This document shows, one piece after another, positions 21,392 through 29,997 of a stretch of 30,107 nt of DNA. Numbering within the stretch: the first letter of the stretch is position 1; each line of letters starts with the position of its first letter. Source of the stretch: a virus; IMG/VR virus record IMGVR_UViG_3300020057_000117, positions 1 through 30,107 of that record; one strand, 5' to 3'. Position numbers and translations under genes: made by a program. Below the pieces are notes generated by a model that worked only from the letters and a program-made list of their open reading frames with translations, did no database searches and was not told the DNA's origin.

Positions 21392-23059
21392 ATGGCTATT
21401 CAATGGATCAACAACCTATCTGCTTCGATTAACCAATCCTCACCTGGGTTATCAGCTCCCAATGAGTTAGAGATATCCGTTAATAATTCCCAGGCTCAAT
21501 TAGCTAATTGGAGCCATAGGAATGGAGCTGATTTATTCTTGGATAGTATATCAGCGTCAGGGTCAGTGAAAGGTTTACATATGTACCAGAAGGATACTGG
21601 GGTGAATTACCTACATATGGTTCACAATGGTAATTTATACATTAATGGAGTAACCACGTGGGCTTCACAGGATTTAAACGATTGGGATACTGCCAGTACT
21701 ATTAATATGACAAATCATATTAATAGGCACTATATGGCGAGTTCTACGAGTGGAGAGAGATTGAAATATGCAACGGAGACGGGTGCTGTGACAACTGTTA
21801 CTCCGTGGACTGCAATAGCCTCGTCGAGTTCTACAGCATCCACCCTAATTACGACTACCGATGTTTTTACTGTTAATATGATTGGATTTACTATTTACAA
21901 TGTTACGGATAGTACTAACACCACAATTATAGGATATACAAGTCCTACAACTGTAACTACAGGCACAGCAATTAATGATACTTGGGACAGTGACACTTTA
22001 GCTATCTATCTTGATCCAAAATATTTAGCGGCAAGTGGTGCGTATATGATGATGGATGGTGGTACGACATTTCCTAGGAGGGCTTATATTACTGAGCCAG
22101 AGAGTGACACCATTAAACTTGGTTCTAAATACTTTGTGAGTAATCTACCAATTACAGGTATTGAGTCTTTTGGTAATGGTAGGAATTTTATTATCTTTTC
22201 GAGAGACGGGTATATAGTAGCTGATCCTCAAAGCTTTTATAATACTCCAGTTGATGGTTATGGTTGTATATCGCATAGAAGTATTAAGATTGTCAAAAAT
22301 AATTTAATTTACTTAGGAGTTGATACATTCAATGCGCTTCCTTTGAATGCTTCTTATCCTACTGATATTGCAAAGAAGATCAAGAATGATAAAACTGCGG
22401 ATGCGTTGTTTAATAAGATTGATTGGTCGGTTGCATCAACTTTTGCCTCTGGTAGGAAAGGAGATTTGTATTGGTGTGCTGTTCAGAATTTATCTGCTAC
22501 TGTAAAAGGTCAGACAATAAATAATGCAATATTTATAATTGACACCTCTCAGAATAGTTGGAGGGTTGACACTTATGCGACTGGTGAATTGGCTTCTATT
22601 ATGGCTGAATTTACTAATAGTAGTGGTGTAACAGATTTATACGCTGGAAGTCTAAGTAATGGTACGGTTTACAAATTAGATACACCTGGATTATATAGCG
22701 ATGACAATAGGTCAGGTACTCCTGTAGCGGTTACTGGAATGATTAGGGGGTCATTTCTAAAAATGCAGAATAGGAGAACTGCTGAGCCGTTATTGAAGAA
22801 AATACATAAAATATACCTAGAATACACCTCTGCCAGTCCAATAACTGTTAAATACTCAATTAATGGAAGTTCAACTTACACCACATTAGCTGAGACTTTT
22901 CCTGCCTACTCCACGAATTTATGGACTACAAACTTTTTTAATTTTGGAATTGAATGTTTCTCAATTAGTTTACAGTTCGAGTGTGCAGGAGATTACGTTA
23001 TCTATGCTTATGGATTAGATATTGATTTTAACAAAGGTGAAGGCATTAAAGGACTATGA
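21392..23059 (+). CDS. Tail nozzle / DNA-stabilising protein (555 aa)
   Basis: In podoviruses this protein (P22 gp10 or T7 gp12 type) forms the nozzle below the adaptor. The sequence shows repeated beta-propeller-like blades: GRNFIIFSRDGYIVADPQSF, GYGCISHRSIKIVKNNLIYL, IFIIDTSQNSWRVDTYATGE and VTDLYAGSLSNGTVYKLD. The pair NNLIYLGVDTFNALPL after SHRSIKIVKN is typical of this group. Residues 100-200 add a Thr-rich insertion. The stop overlaps the next ATG (ATGA), so the first fibre gene is coupled. Confidence 0.7.
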   Translation: MAIQWINNLSASINQSSPGLSAPNELEISVNNSQAQLANWSHRNGADLFLDSISASGSVKGLHMYQKDTGVNYLHMVHNGNLYINGVTTWASQDLNDWDTASTINMTNHINRHYMASSTSGERLKYATETGAVTTVTPWTAIASSSSTASTLITTTDVFTVNMIGFTIYNVTDSTNTTIIGYTSPTTVTTGTAINDTWDSDTLAIYLDPKYLAASGAYMMMDGGTTFPRRAYITEPESDTIKLGSKYFVSNLPITGIESFGNGRNFIIFSRDGYIVADPQSFYNTPVDGYGCISHRSIKIVKNNLIYLGVDTFNALPLNASYPTDIAKKIKNDKTADALFNKIDWSVASTFASGRKGDLYWCAVQNLSATVKGQTINNAIFIIDTSQNSWRVDTYATGELASIMAEFTNSSGVTDLYAGSLSNGTVYKLDTPGLYSDDNRSGTPVAVTGMIRGSFLKMQNRRTAEPLLKKIHKIYLEYTSASPITVKYSINGSSTYTTLAETFPAYSTNLWTTNFFNFGIECFSISLQFECAGDYVIYAYGLDIDFNKGEGIKGL

Positions 23060-23544
23060 ACAATGATAATTCAAACATTAATAGTTTATATGATGCAGGA
23101 TTTAATAGCTTACTGGAGAAGACTTCCAATATCGAGATAAATGATGGAGATAAGCTGTTAGCCAGTGATAAGATTGATTTAACAATATTAGATAAGAAGA
23201 CTAGTCAAATTGTCAAGACTGATAAAATTATAATATTGAGTGGTACTTATGACATTCCGACCCAGGTATCTACAGCTCAAAAAGTATTTAATCACGATCT
23301 AGGTTACGAACCTGCTTTCTTTGCTGAGTGGAGTACAGATGATAAAGTTTACCATCCGATTCCTTATAACAGGAACTACTTTTCCTTGGGGGGATTTGAT
23401 GGATTTTATGGGATAAATGCCAGGGTAACGGCGAATCAATTCATAGTTGATGTGTATGCGAATGTAACTTTAGTGATTACATATCCAATTCATATAAAAT
23501 ACCATATTTTAAAAGAAGACCTCAATGAACAATTCCTTAGTTGA
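23056..23544 (+). CDS. HNLGY-type tail protein 1 (162 aa)
   Basis: First of three tandem paralogues. The key text is VFNHDLGYEPAFFAEW, a version of the HNLGYxPA motif found in small beta-domain proteins of phage tails, and a closing strand IKYHILKED. An extra 60-residue polar N-terminus distinguishes it. ATGA coupling to the nozzle gene and a 20-bp overlap with the next gene show that it is part of one translation unit. Probably a fibre or baseplate-like peripheral subunit. Confidence 0.6.
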   Translation: MNNDNSNINSLYDAGFNSLLEKTSNIEINDGDKLLASDKIDLTILDKKTSQIVKTDKIIILSGTYDIPTQVSTAQKVFNHDLGYEPAFFAEWSTDDKVYHPIPYNRNYFSLGGFDGFYGINARVTANQFIVDVYANVTLVITYPIHIKYHILKEDLNEQFLS

Positions 23545-23902
23545 TAAAAATTCTACTAGCGTTACAAGAGAAGAGATCTATTCTGGGGATTCAACTGTTT
23601 TTCAACTGAGTGATATTCGTAATTTCAAGATATATAGGAAAGACAAGGCTTATATGAGAGGTAGCACTACACTTTTGAATATTCCCCACAACTTAGGTAG
23701 CGTACCGGCGCATTTAATTTTTGTTAAAGGTAGTGGATTACCAACAGGGAATAATAATGTACCCTATTTTGTGAATGACGGAATTAATAATTTTAGAGTA
23801 GAAATGGCTATTAGTGATAAGAATATAGAGTTTGTTAGAAATTTTACGACTTTTGATATAGAGATCTCGTTTATTCTATATAACCCTTTGATTGCAATAT
23901 GA
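23525..23902 (+). CDS. HNLGY-type tail protein 2 (125 aa)
   Basis: Second paralogue: LLNIPHNLGSVPAHLIFVKG carries the motif, followed by a Pro/Asn loop, VEMAISDKNIEFV and a last strand IEISFILYNP. The start ATG at 23525 lies inside the 3' end of the previous gene; the 3' end overlaps the next ATG (ATGA). Divergence between the three copies is large, so the duplication is old. Confidence 0.6.
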   Translation: MNNSLVDKNSTSVTREEIYSGDSTVFQLSDIRNFKIYRKDKAYMRGSTTLLNIPHNLGSVPAHLIFVKGSGLPTGNNNVPYFVNDGINNFRVEMAISDKNIEFVRNFTTFDIEISFILYNPLIAI

Positions 23903-24279
23903 ACACTCAATTAAACAGATATAACTTAGGTGTAGATGCACAATTAAGTATTATCCAAAGTCGCAATCCCTTGATTTTTAAAACGGATACAGTTACACTA
24001 ATCAAAGATGTTGGAGCAACCACTGCGAATTATTATATTGACCACAACCTAGGATATATTCCTGCCCACCACGTTTATTTTACAAACGGTAATGATTATT
24101 ATAGTAGAGTACCCTATAACACCATAATTGCTACAGAGTTTGATTTGAATTTATTGGTGGATATGACGGAGATGAGACTTACTATTATAATTAACATGGC
24201 ATCAATCTCGGGAATGGTAACCGTACCCACGAGAACAGTTACTTTTAAATATTTTATATTAAGGGAGCAAGCGAATTAA
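23899..24279 (+). CDS. HNLGY-type tail protein 3 (126 aa)
   Basis: Third paralogue: YIDHNLGYIPAHHVYFTNGN is the clearest copy of the motif, and FKYFILREQAN matches the end of copy 1. Residues 83-100 (LVDMTEMRLTIIINMASI) are strand-like and hydrophobic. Alternative roles are a receptor-binding subunit or a chaperone-like fibre connector. Confidence 0.6.
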   Translation: MNTQLNRYNLGVDAQLSIIQSRNPLIFKTDTVTLIKDVGATTANYYIDHNLGYIPAHHVYFTNGNDYYSRVPYNTIIATEFDLNLLVDMTEMRLTIIINMASISGMVTVPTRTVTFKYFILREQAN

Positions 24280-24280
24280 G

Positions 24281-24553
24281 ATGAGCTACTTCGATCCAAT
24301 ACCAACATCAAGTACTGGGACTGCTAGTAACCCAACGGTTACAAGCAGTGTTCCATACGCAATTAAACTAGACGACACTAGTACTAGTAACGTTACCTAT
24401 GTTGCGGAAGCAGCGATAGCCTCACTAGGGTCTGCTGCTGTATGGAGAATTAAAAAACTTGATGAGGTCTCAGGTTTAGTGATAACTTGGGCAGATGGCA
24501 ATGCAGATTTTGATAATATTTGGAATAACAGGACGTCTATTTCTTATTCATAA
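24281..24553 (+). CDS. Small conserved-type phage structural protein (90 aa)
   Basis: The sequence VPYAIKLDDTSTSNVTYVAE, AAVWRIKKLDEVSGLVITWA and DNIWNNRTSISYS follows a pattern common in phage and prophage genomes (YAIKxD, TYxGEA, WxIKxLD, WADGxxxFDxIWxNR, ending SYS). Its exact function is not known to me; it is usually next to tail fibre genes. It starts 1 bp after the previous stop. Confidence 0.7.
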   Translation: MSYFDPIPTSSTGTASNPTVTSSVPYAIKLDDTSTSNVTYVAEAAIASLGSAAVWRIKKLDEVSGLVITWADGNADFDNIWNNRTSISYS

Positions 24554-24557
24554 ACAT

Positions 24558-24635
24558 ATGTGGCAAGCAAAAATAATTGAAATGGATAAATTGTTGGTTA
24601 ATGATCGTAAATTAAATGTAGGGGACATAATATAA
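24558..24635 (+). CDS. Very short reading frame MWQAKIIEM (25 aa), possible remnant
   Basis: ATG at 24558, TAA at 24633-24635, placed exactly between two tail genes (4 bp before, 1 bp after). The text MWQAKIIEMDKLLVNDRKLN resembles the N-terminus of small phage proteins that begin MWKAxI and continue with a beta-hairpin, so it may be the truncated remains of such a gene or a true microprotein. Confidence 0.4.
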   Translation: MWQAKIIEMDKLLVNDRKLNVGDII

Positions 24636-24636
24636 T

Positions 24637-27099
24637 ATGGCAACATATGCACTTGTTACAACAGGAAATCTATCTGGAACAATCGCAAATCAGATAAGCG
24701 GTGGATCTGCAACCATACATGCGAGTACAAATACTAGTGTCCCGACTGGTACGGACGTCTTCGGAGCTACTTTTACTGCCCCGAACACAACAGATACAAG
24801 TAAAGGTGTATTTTTTTACCTGGCTGACAAATCTACATCCACATCTATTACAATTACATTACAAGAAGATATTCTAGGTACCGCTACATGGTTAGACACC
24901 GCAGCGGTAGCAGCAATAAATTCTAGCGACTTACCTTTAGCCGTAGTGGGATCGACCAATACAGGACGTGCATATGGGCAATTCGTAACACCATACACAT
25001 TCGCTACAACTGGGGCGAACAGGTACAGAATTAAGTTCCGAGCGGCAGGTGCGGCTATTGCAACTGCTCAAGCAGGAAGCGGTGGTACGATATGGTATCA
25101 GGCGGTGGATAGCAGGACAGCAACAGCAGGTGCGGCGGATACTTGTTTTCTTTCGGGGATTAACGGTAATACAACACCAGTTGTAGTGACGGTGGATTCT
25201 AATGTCAGTACGTTCTTGGGTTCAAATGTTGCCCTTGCCACTCCTTCAAATTCGAGGGTAGACAATTGTGGTTTATACATAGGGATCGGAGGAAAATTAA
25301 AAGCATCCACGTCTGCTTCTGCGATATTGACCTATAATGGTCCAATTATCGTGGATGGGGACGGCGAAATTGAACAAGATATGTCGAGTGCTGGCTCGTT
25401 CGAATCTACATTCAGAATTCAGGCAGTATCGACCCAAACGCAAGGGATTTTTATATGTCCGAATGGGAAAGATAAATTCAAAGGTGATCCATTCACCCAA
25501 GAAATTGGATACGTATCGGGGCTAGGGACTGCTGCAAGTCCTATTGTACTATCAGCCGCTGTAACTGGATGGAAGACAGGAAAAGAGATATACATTAGTG
25601 CCACTTCTAATTCCGCAACTAATTACAACGAAGGAGAGAAGAGATTTATATTATCCTTTCCTTCAACAACAACAATGATAGTTAGTGCTACATCTGGCGG
25701 TGCTGAATCGGCTTTATCATTTACGCACACGACAGCATGTGATATTGTCTACGCACACGCTAATGTAATAAGAGATAGCGTAGACACTAAGACGTGGAAG
25801 TACTCCAATGGTGCGATAGTGGCAGGATATACGGTTTGGGATTCATTCAAGACAGATCTGACAGGTGGTAACAGTTTATCAAATGGGATCGTGCTTAGGG
25901 CAACACCATTTGGAGGGGCTATTACAAGAATTACACTCGGAAATGGTGTTTTCTATAGAACAGGGAGAGGAGATCCAGTAATCGGGGGCAATTTAGATGC
26001 AAGTATTGCGAGCTATCCGAATCTAACCTCGCTGTACTGCACAAGTGCTATCTCGCACACATCTGGGAATGGATTCTCAATCACGCAATCCAATGTAATA
26101 ATAGATAATTTGTATGTGGGTGCCTCACAAGGTGTTGGGATAAGTCTAAGCGGTGCATCTGGTGTTGTACTTAATAATCCGACACTCAATGCGAATGCAA
26201 TCGGCATATCTGGTTCTGTTGCGATAAACACAGGGGGATCAAATAACAAAATTATAAATGCAAAAATAAATGCGACGAGAGGTTATGGATTATTCTTCAA
26301 TAATGCAGAGGATATCTTTTTCACTAACGGTGGTAATGGCAATAATGGAATTAATCAGTCAGGTAACATGCTATGCGGAACCACACATAACAAGGTATAT
26401 TTCGAAAATATGACAGTGGGCTCTGGAACTCTAATTGCTAGTTACACTCTAATGCTTAACGGGTCTGAGATTAATTTCCAAAAACACAATGCCACGGATA
26501 ATTATCATTTTTGGTTTACGCCATTCGGTAAAGCAGAATTAACTGGACTTACTGGATGCCCAGATGCAACAACATCAGCAAACGGCAACCCAACTTTAAC
26601 TATCACGCCAGAAAGTACATCACCTGGATTTATTTGGAATTTTCAGTCTTTAGTGCGACCTAGCAGCTCGGCATTCATATTATTGAAGAACCAGAAGAAT
26701 GTTACTTATGGCACAGATGTGCTAACGCTAGATTTATATTTACCGGGCTCAACTGTTGCAGATAAAACTGTTAATGCACCAAACGATACTGTAGAAAATA
26801 CTCTGGTTTTGTCACAAAGTTATACAGGTATCGTGCCACTTCTTGCCAGTATAGAAATAGTAGCAAAAAGTGTTGCCGTCGGTGCAAAAACTAGAATCTC
26901 TAATATATATAATGGAACCAACGATATTATTAATTTAAAAACTTGGTATAGAGGAAAACCTGCTACAATACAGTTTGAGCAGTTAGGAGATAGTCAGGCG
27001 GTTTGGCAGGTGCCAACGGCAACGCTTACAACATCTGGCACAACAGGGAAATACTTAACTAAAATATTAACATTGGCTAAATTCATTGGTCTTAAATAA
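24637..27099 (+). CDS. Tailspike / large receptor-binding protein (820 aa)
   Basis: Probably the host-recognition protein. The N-terminal 200 residues are Thr/Ala/Ser-rich beta sequence. From about residue 200, short repeated strands such as CGLYIGIGGKLKASTSASAI and GPIIVDGDGEIEQ are followed by a region like a right-handed beta-helix: NVIIDNLYVGASQG, GVVLNNPTLNANAIG, NNKIINAKINATRG, the stacked asparagine-rich turns typical of pectate-lyase-like spikes. The C-terminal 150 residues (LLASIEIVAKSVAVGAKTRI) form another beta domain, perhaps for trimerisation. Enzyme activity on a polysaccharide is possible; catalytic residues cannot be picked by eye. Confidence 0.7.
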   Translation: MATYALVTTGNLSGTIANQISGGSATIHASTNTSVPTGTDVFGATFTAPNTTDTSKGVFFYLADKSTSTSITITLQEDILGTATWLDTAAVAAINSSDLPLAVVGSTNTGRAYGQFVTPYTFATTGANRYRIKFRAAGAAIATAQAGSGGTIWYQAVDSRTATAGAADTCFLSGINGNTTPVVVTVDSNVSTFLGSNVALATPSNSRVDNCGLYIGIGGKLKASTSASAILTYNGPIIVDGDGEIEQDMSSAGSFESTFRIQAVSTQTQGIFICPNGKDKFKGDPFTQEIGYVSGLGTAASPIVLSAAVTGWKTGKEIYISATSNSATNYNEGEKRFILSFPSTTTMIVSATSGGAESALSFTHTTACDIVYAHANVIRDSVDTKTWKYSNGAIVAGYTVWDSFKTDLTGGNSLSNGIVLRATPFGGAITRITLGNGVFYRTGRGDPVIGGNLDASIASYPNLTSLYCTSAISHTSGNGFSITQSNVIIDNLYVGASQGVGISLSGASGVVLNNPTLNANAIGISGSVAINTGGSNNKIINAKINATRGYGLFFNNAEDIFFTNGGNGNNGINQSGNMLCGTTHNKVYFENMTVGSGTLIASYTLMLNGSEINFQKHNATDNYHFWFTPFGKAELTGLTGCPDATTSANGNPTLTITPESTSPGFIWNFQSLVRPSSSAFILLKNQKNVTYGTDVLTLDLYLPGSTVADKTVNAPNDTVENTLVLSQSYTGIVPLLASIEIVAKSVAVGAKTRISNIYNGTNDIINLKTWYRGKPATIQFEQLGDSQAVWQVPTATLTTSGTTGKYLTKILTLAKFIGLK

Positions 27100-27104
27100 C
27101 AAAA

Positions 27105-27536
27105 ATGAATAAAAACATGCAACCTGAAGTCTTAAATGAAAAGATAGAAAATATAAATGTAAATATTAAAGATTTTAAAGAAAATACTGGAAGGTCCTTT
27201 GAGGATCTAAAGGGATTAATTAAAGAGTTTCAATCGGATCTTAGTCTTCAAATCAGATCCACTAATTTACGCATAGATCTACTCCATGGCACATTGGAAC
27301 AATCTAAGGCAGACCGAAGGGAGCTACACAAAGAGGTGGACGCCCACTCAGTTAAAATTACCGCAGAGGAATTAGTTTTAAAAGAATTAACGGATAAGAT
27401 AGTCAAGTACGAGAATAATGTGAGAGGAGCAAAATCGGTGTACTCCACGCTTTTATCTATTATCGGATTTGTTGGTGTAGCTGTTGCTGCAATTCTTGGT
27501 TTATTATCCTTAATTGGGAAATTTAATATTAGTTAA
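27105..27536 (+). CDS. Coiled-coil membrane protein, XhlA/holin accessory-like (143 aa)
   Basis: Residues 5-105 are a coiled-coil type sequence (EKIENINVNIKDF, ELHKEVDAHSVKITAEELVLKEL). Residues 110-140 form one strong transmembrane helix (LLSIIGFVGVAVAAILGLL). This architecture matches haemolysin XhlA-type and related proteins that act with holin and endolysin. The start is either ATG 27105 or the in-frame ATG at 27117. The endolysin gene starts 6 bp later. Confidence 0.65.
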   Translation: MNKNMQPEVLNEKIENINVNIKDFKENTGRSFEDLKGLIKEFQSDLSLQIRSTNLRIDLLHGTLEQSKADRRELHKEVDAHSVKITAEELVLKELTDKIVKYENNVRGAKSVYSTLLSIIGFVGVAVAAILGLLSLIGKFNIS

Positions 27537-27542
27537 TTATAC

Positions 27543-28307
27543 ATGGCTAGACTAACAGATCTACAAATTACAGCTTCTTATCAGGATCATCTGAACTGGG
27601 GAAGTCCATATCCTGGTATAGATTTTGGCGATAGTGGGCGCGAAGGCTTCGCAATATCACCACTTTTTTCCGGGCGGTGTATTTTTGTGGGAAAAGACAA
27701 CGCTGGGGCTAATTATGTAGTTGTAGATTCGGGTGAAGAAGGTCATTTCTACTATGTACACAACAAGCAAAATACTGCTTCTTTGGGTCAGTGGTTGGAT
27801 TGCCATTCGGACATTGTTGGATTTATGGGCAGAACAGGAAACGCAAGTGGACCACATTGTCACGTTGGCAATAAGGTCAATGGTAATTATATAGATTTTG
27901 GTAATAAACTAGCAAGAGCTTATCCTAATCCACCAGATACCGACTCCAATTCTTATAAGTTATTCAATACGGAAGGTGGTAAGGTAGCATCATACCAAGA
28001 AGAGTCTCAAGCTTTTGCGTATTATCTTGATTACAGGGCTACTAGAATCATGTATAATAATCAAAATATTACTCAACAATTTGATAACATGGCAAATAAG
28101 CTAGAGGGGGAGATTCAGAAATTACAAACGCAATTAGATATCTTAAATGGGACAGTGAAGACCCTTCAAGGAAGTCTTGACAATGCTAGTACATCGAATA
28201 TGGGACTCAAAGTTGAGAATGGGAAATTAAAGAAAGACATAGAAGGTGTAGAAATTTTTAAGAAATCGCTATTTTTTTCTCTTTATCTGTTATTTAAAAG
28301 AAAATGA
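27543..28307 (+). CDS. Endolysin-like M23 peptidase with coiled-coil tail (254 aa)
   Basis: Residues 1-140 are a LytM/M23 peptidase domain: YPGIDFGDSGREG at 23-35, VVVDSGEEGHFYYVH ending at H73, and GRTGNASGPHCHVGN with the HxH pair H105/H107. M23 enzymes cut peptidoglycan cross-bridges using zinc held by a His, an Asp and a His. The Asp (D27) and the HxH are present, but the first His of the HxxxD motif is Tyr23. H16 could perhaps replace it. Residues 185-245 form a coiled coil, and the end (KSLFFSLYLLFKRK) is a short hydrophobic stretch with basic residues that could sit on the membrane. The stop overlaps the next ATG (ATGA). Confidence 0.7.
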   Translation: MARLTDLQITASYQDHLNWGSPYPGIDFGDSGREGFAISPLFSGRCIFVGKDNAGANYVVVDSGEEGHFYYVHNKQNTASLGQWLDCHSDIVGFMGRTGNASGPHCHVGNKVNGNYIDFGNKLARAYPNPPDTDSNSYKLFNTEGGKVASYQEESQAFAYYLDYRATRIMYNNQNITQQFDNMANKLEGEIQKLQTQLDILNGTVKTLQGSLDNASTSNMGLKVENGKLKKDIEGVEIFKKSLFFSLYLLFKRK

Positions 28308-28621
28308 ATTTAATTACAATTCCTATTGCTAGATTTTACAACTGGTTACCTGATCGAGTTAAAGTATATATATATACTGGTTCTTCTGTACTTTTTTCTA
28401 CTTTTTTAGGTTTGCTTACAAGAGATATTTTATCGCTAGAATTTTCCAATGAATATATGGTCGCTTTCGTTTTATTTGTTACTGGGCTTATTAATCAGAT
28501 TCAGAAAGAAGTTGTTGAAGCAGGTACTAAGGCTTTAGTGGAGCAAGGAAGTAAGACTACAATCGCAAAATTGGAGACAAAAGTTGAGAATACTCAAGAA
28601 CTACTTAAAAGAGCTCCTTGA
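28304..28621 (+). CDS. Holin-like membrane protein (105 aa)
   Basis: Two hydrophobic segments, about residues 22-40 (YIYTGSSVLFSTFLGLLTR) and 51-66 (YMVAFVLFVTGLINQI), then a charged helical C-terminus (KTTIAKLETKVENTQEL). Size and topology suit a class II holin, and it overlaps the endolysin stop. Its last 28 bp overlap the end of the convergent nuclease gene. Confidence 0.65.
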   Translation: MNLITIPIARFYNWLPDRVKVYIYTGSSVLFSTFLGLLTRDILSLEFSNEYMVAFVLFVTGLINQIQKEVVEAGTKALVEQGSKTTIAKLETKVENTQELLKRAP

Positions 28622-29079
28622 TTTAATGCTCTCTCTACAGCATCTATCGTTCTGACAATATAATATTCAGCTCCCTGAGCTTCCACCCATAATTGCATCT
28701 GTGCTTGATCGTCTTTTTGTTTCCCAATAGAGGACTTTACTTCAAAGAATATTATACGACCACCTTTGATCACTATTATATCAGGAAACCCCTTGTGTTG
28801 ACCTTTAGAAATTGATCTATAATGATCTTTATCCCATACGGGCGTATTGTTTGTCCTTTGAATAAATAATTTGCCTAATACCATTTGTAGCAGCAGGTAA
28901 TCAATAATTGAAGATTGTGCACTGTCTTCAGAAAACAATAGACCCTTTGTCGCTGGTTCGTATGGAGGCTTCTTTTTTACAACTTCCGTATCTAATACCA
29001 AGGCTTTTGTAAACATCAATGCGTCAAATTTAGTATTTTTACGTCTCTGATTCTTGTTAATAAGCTCTAGGATGCTCAT
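28594..29079 (-). CDS. VRR-NUC family nuclease (161 aa)
   Basis: VRR-NUC proteins are PD-(D/E)XK nucleases; phage versions can resolve branched DNA or act in replication and packaging. The core is complete: E51 and Q55 in SEDSAQSSIIDYLL, GFPDI with D100, FFEVKSS with E113 and K115, then Q125 in QAQMQLWVEAQG and the strand YYIVRT. The N-terminal 45 residues are basic (NKNQRRKNTKFD) and may bind DNA. The start (GCATGAGC) lies one base after the stop of the first Gly-rich repeat gene, and its leader resembles the leaders of those genes. It converges with the lysis cassette. Confidence 0.85.
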   Translation of the reverse strand: MSILELINKNQRRKNTKFDALMFTKALVLDTEVVKKKPPYEPATKGLLFSEDSAQSSIIDYLLLQMVLGKLFIQRTNNTPVWDKDHYRSISKGQHKGFPDIIVIKGGRIIFFEVKSSIGKQKDDQAQMQLWVEAQGAEYYIVRTIDAVERALNQGALLSSS

Positions 29080-29080
29080 G

Positions 29081-29395
29081 CTATATATTCTTAATTATTA
29101 AATTATATGGGTATCTTCCATATCCAAATCCATTTCCATCTCCATATCCATATCCATATCCATCCCCATATCCATCCCCATTCCTATCTCCATCTCCATA
29201 TCCATATCCATATCCATATCCATTCCCATCTCCATCTCCATATCTATATCCATATCCATTTCCATCTCCATCTTCATATCCATATCCATATCCATTTCCA
29301 TATCCACCTCCATTTCCATATCCATATCCATTCCCATATCCATTTCCATATCCATATCCATCTCCATCTCCATCTCTACTTAATGGGCTACTCAT
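29081..29395 (-). CDS. Gly-Tyr/Asp/Asn repeat protein 1 (104 aa)
   Basis: Starts MSSPLSRDGDGDGYGYGNG and continues almost entirely as Gly-X dipeptides with X = Tyr, Asp or Asn (rarely Arg or Glu). It ends GFGYGRYPYNLIIKNI and stops with TAG one base before the nuclease ATG. The DNA is a hexamer array (GGATAT, GGAGAT, GGAAAT), so five of six frames are open. The chosen frame is supported by conserved ends, tight coupling to the nuclease and shared start context. The composition suggests a disordered, calcium-binding or phase-separating protein. This is inference; similar Gly-rich dipeptide proteins are known from phages without clear function. Confidence 0.5.
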   Translation of the reverse strand: MSSPLSRDGDGDGYGYGNGYGNGYGYGNGGGYGNGYGYGYEDGDGNGYGYRYGDGDGNGYGYGYGYGDGDRNGDGYGDGYGYGYGDGNGFGYGRYPYNLIIKNI

Positions 29396-29399
29396 AATA

Positions 29400-29711
29400 T
29401 TAATTCTTAATTATTAAATTATATGGGTATCTTCCATATCCAAATCCATTTCCATCTCCATATCCATATCCATATCCATCCCCATATCCATCCCCATTCC
29501 TATCTCCATATCCATATCCATATCCATATCCATCTCCATCCCCATCCCCATATCCATCCCCATATCCATATCCATATCCATCTCCATCTCCATCTCCATC
29601 TCCATATCCATATCCATCCCCATTCCTATCTCCATATCTATATCCATATCCATATCCATCTCCATATCCATTTCCATATCCACCTCCATATCTACTTAAT
29701 GGGCTACTCAT
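29400..29711 (-). CDS. Gly-Tyr/Asp/Asn repeat protein 2 (103 aa)
   Basis: Same architecture as its neighbour: MSSPLSRYGGGYGNG start, Gly-X repeats in a different order and with more Asp (GDGDGDGDGYGYG), end GFGYGRYPYNLIIKN. Stop TAA is followed by TATT and then the ATG of gene 1, so translation is probably coupled. The conserved N- and C-termini are nearly identical in DNA, while the hexamer array differs in order and length, the mark of slippage and unequal exchange. Confidence 0.5.
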   Translation of the reverse strand: MSSPLSRYGGGYGNGYGDGYGYGYRYGDRNGDGYGYGDGDGDGDGYGYGYGDGYGDGDGDGYGYGYGYGDRNGDGYGDGYGYGYGDGNGFGYGRYPYNLIIKN

Positions 29712-29715
29712 AATA

Positions 29716-29997
29716 TTAATTCTTAATTATTAAATTATATGGGTATCTTCCATATCCAAATCCATTTCCATATCCATATTCACTTCCATCTCCATCTCTA
29801 TATCCATTTCCATATCCATCTCCATTTCCACCTCCATATCCATATCCATATCCATATCCATCTCCATTCCCATTCCCATTCCCATATCCATATCCATTTC
29901 CACCTCCATATCCATTTCCATCTCCATATCCATTTCCATCTCCATATCCATGCCCATCCCCATATCCATATCCATCTCTACTTAATGAACTACTCAT
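29716..29997 (-). CDS. Gly-Tyr/Asp/Asn repeat protein 3 (93 aa)
   Basis: Starts MSSSLSRDGYGYGDGHGYGDG, is about ten residues shorter than copies 1 and 2 and has GNGNGNGDG and GGGNG variants. It ends GSEYGYGNGFGYGRYPYNLIIKN. Same 4-bp spacing (TATT) to the next copy. Confidence 0.5.
   Translation of the reverse strand: MSSSLSRDGYGYGDGHGYGDGNGYGDGNGYGGGNGYGYGNGNGNGDGYGYGYGYGGGNGDGYGNGYRDGDGSEYGYGNGFGYGRYPYNLIIKN

Noticed and set aside
23-28621. Reassigned stop codon in the phage
   Set aside because: TGA ends the genes at 2902, 6789, 10026, 23059 and 28307, several in ATGA overlaps; TAA ends most others, and TAG ends the repeat gene at 29081. No suppressor anticodon is seen.
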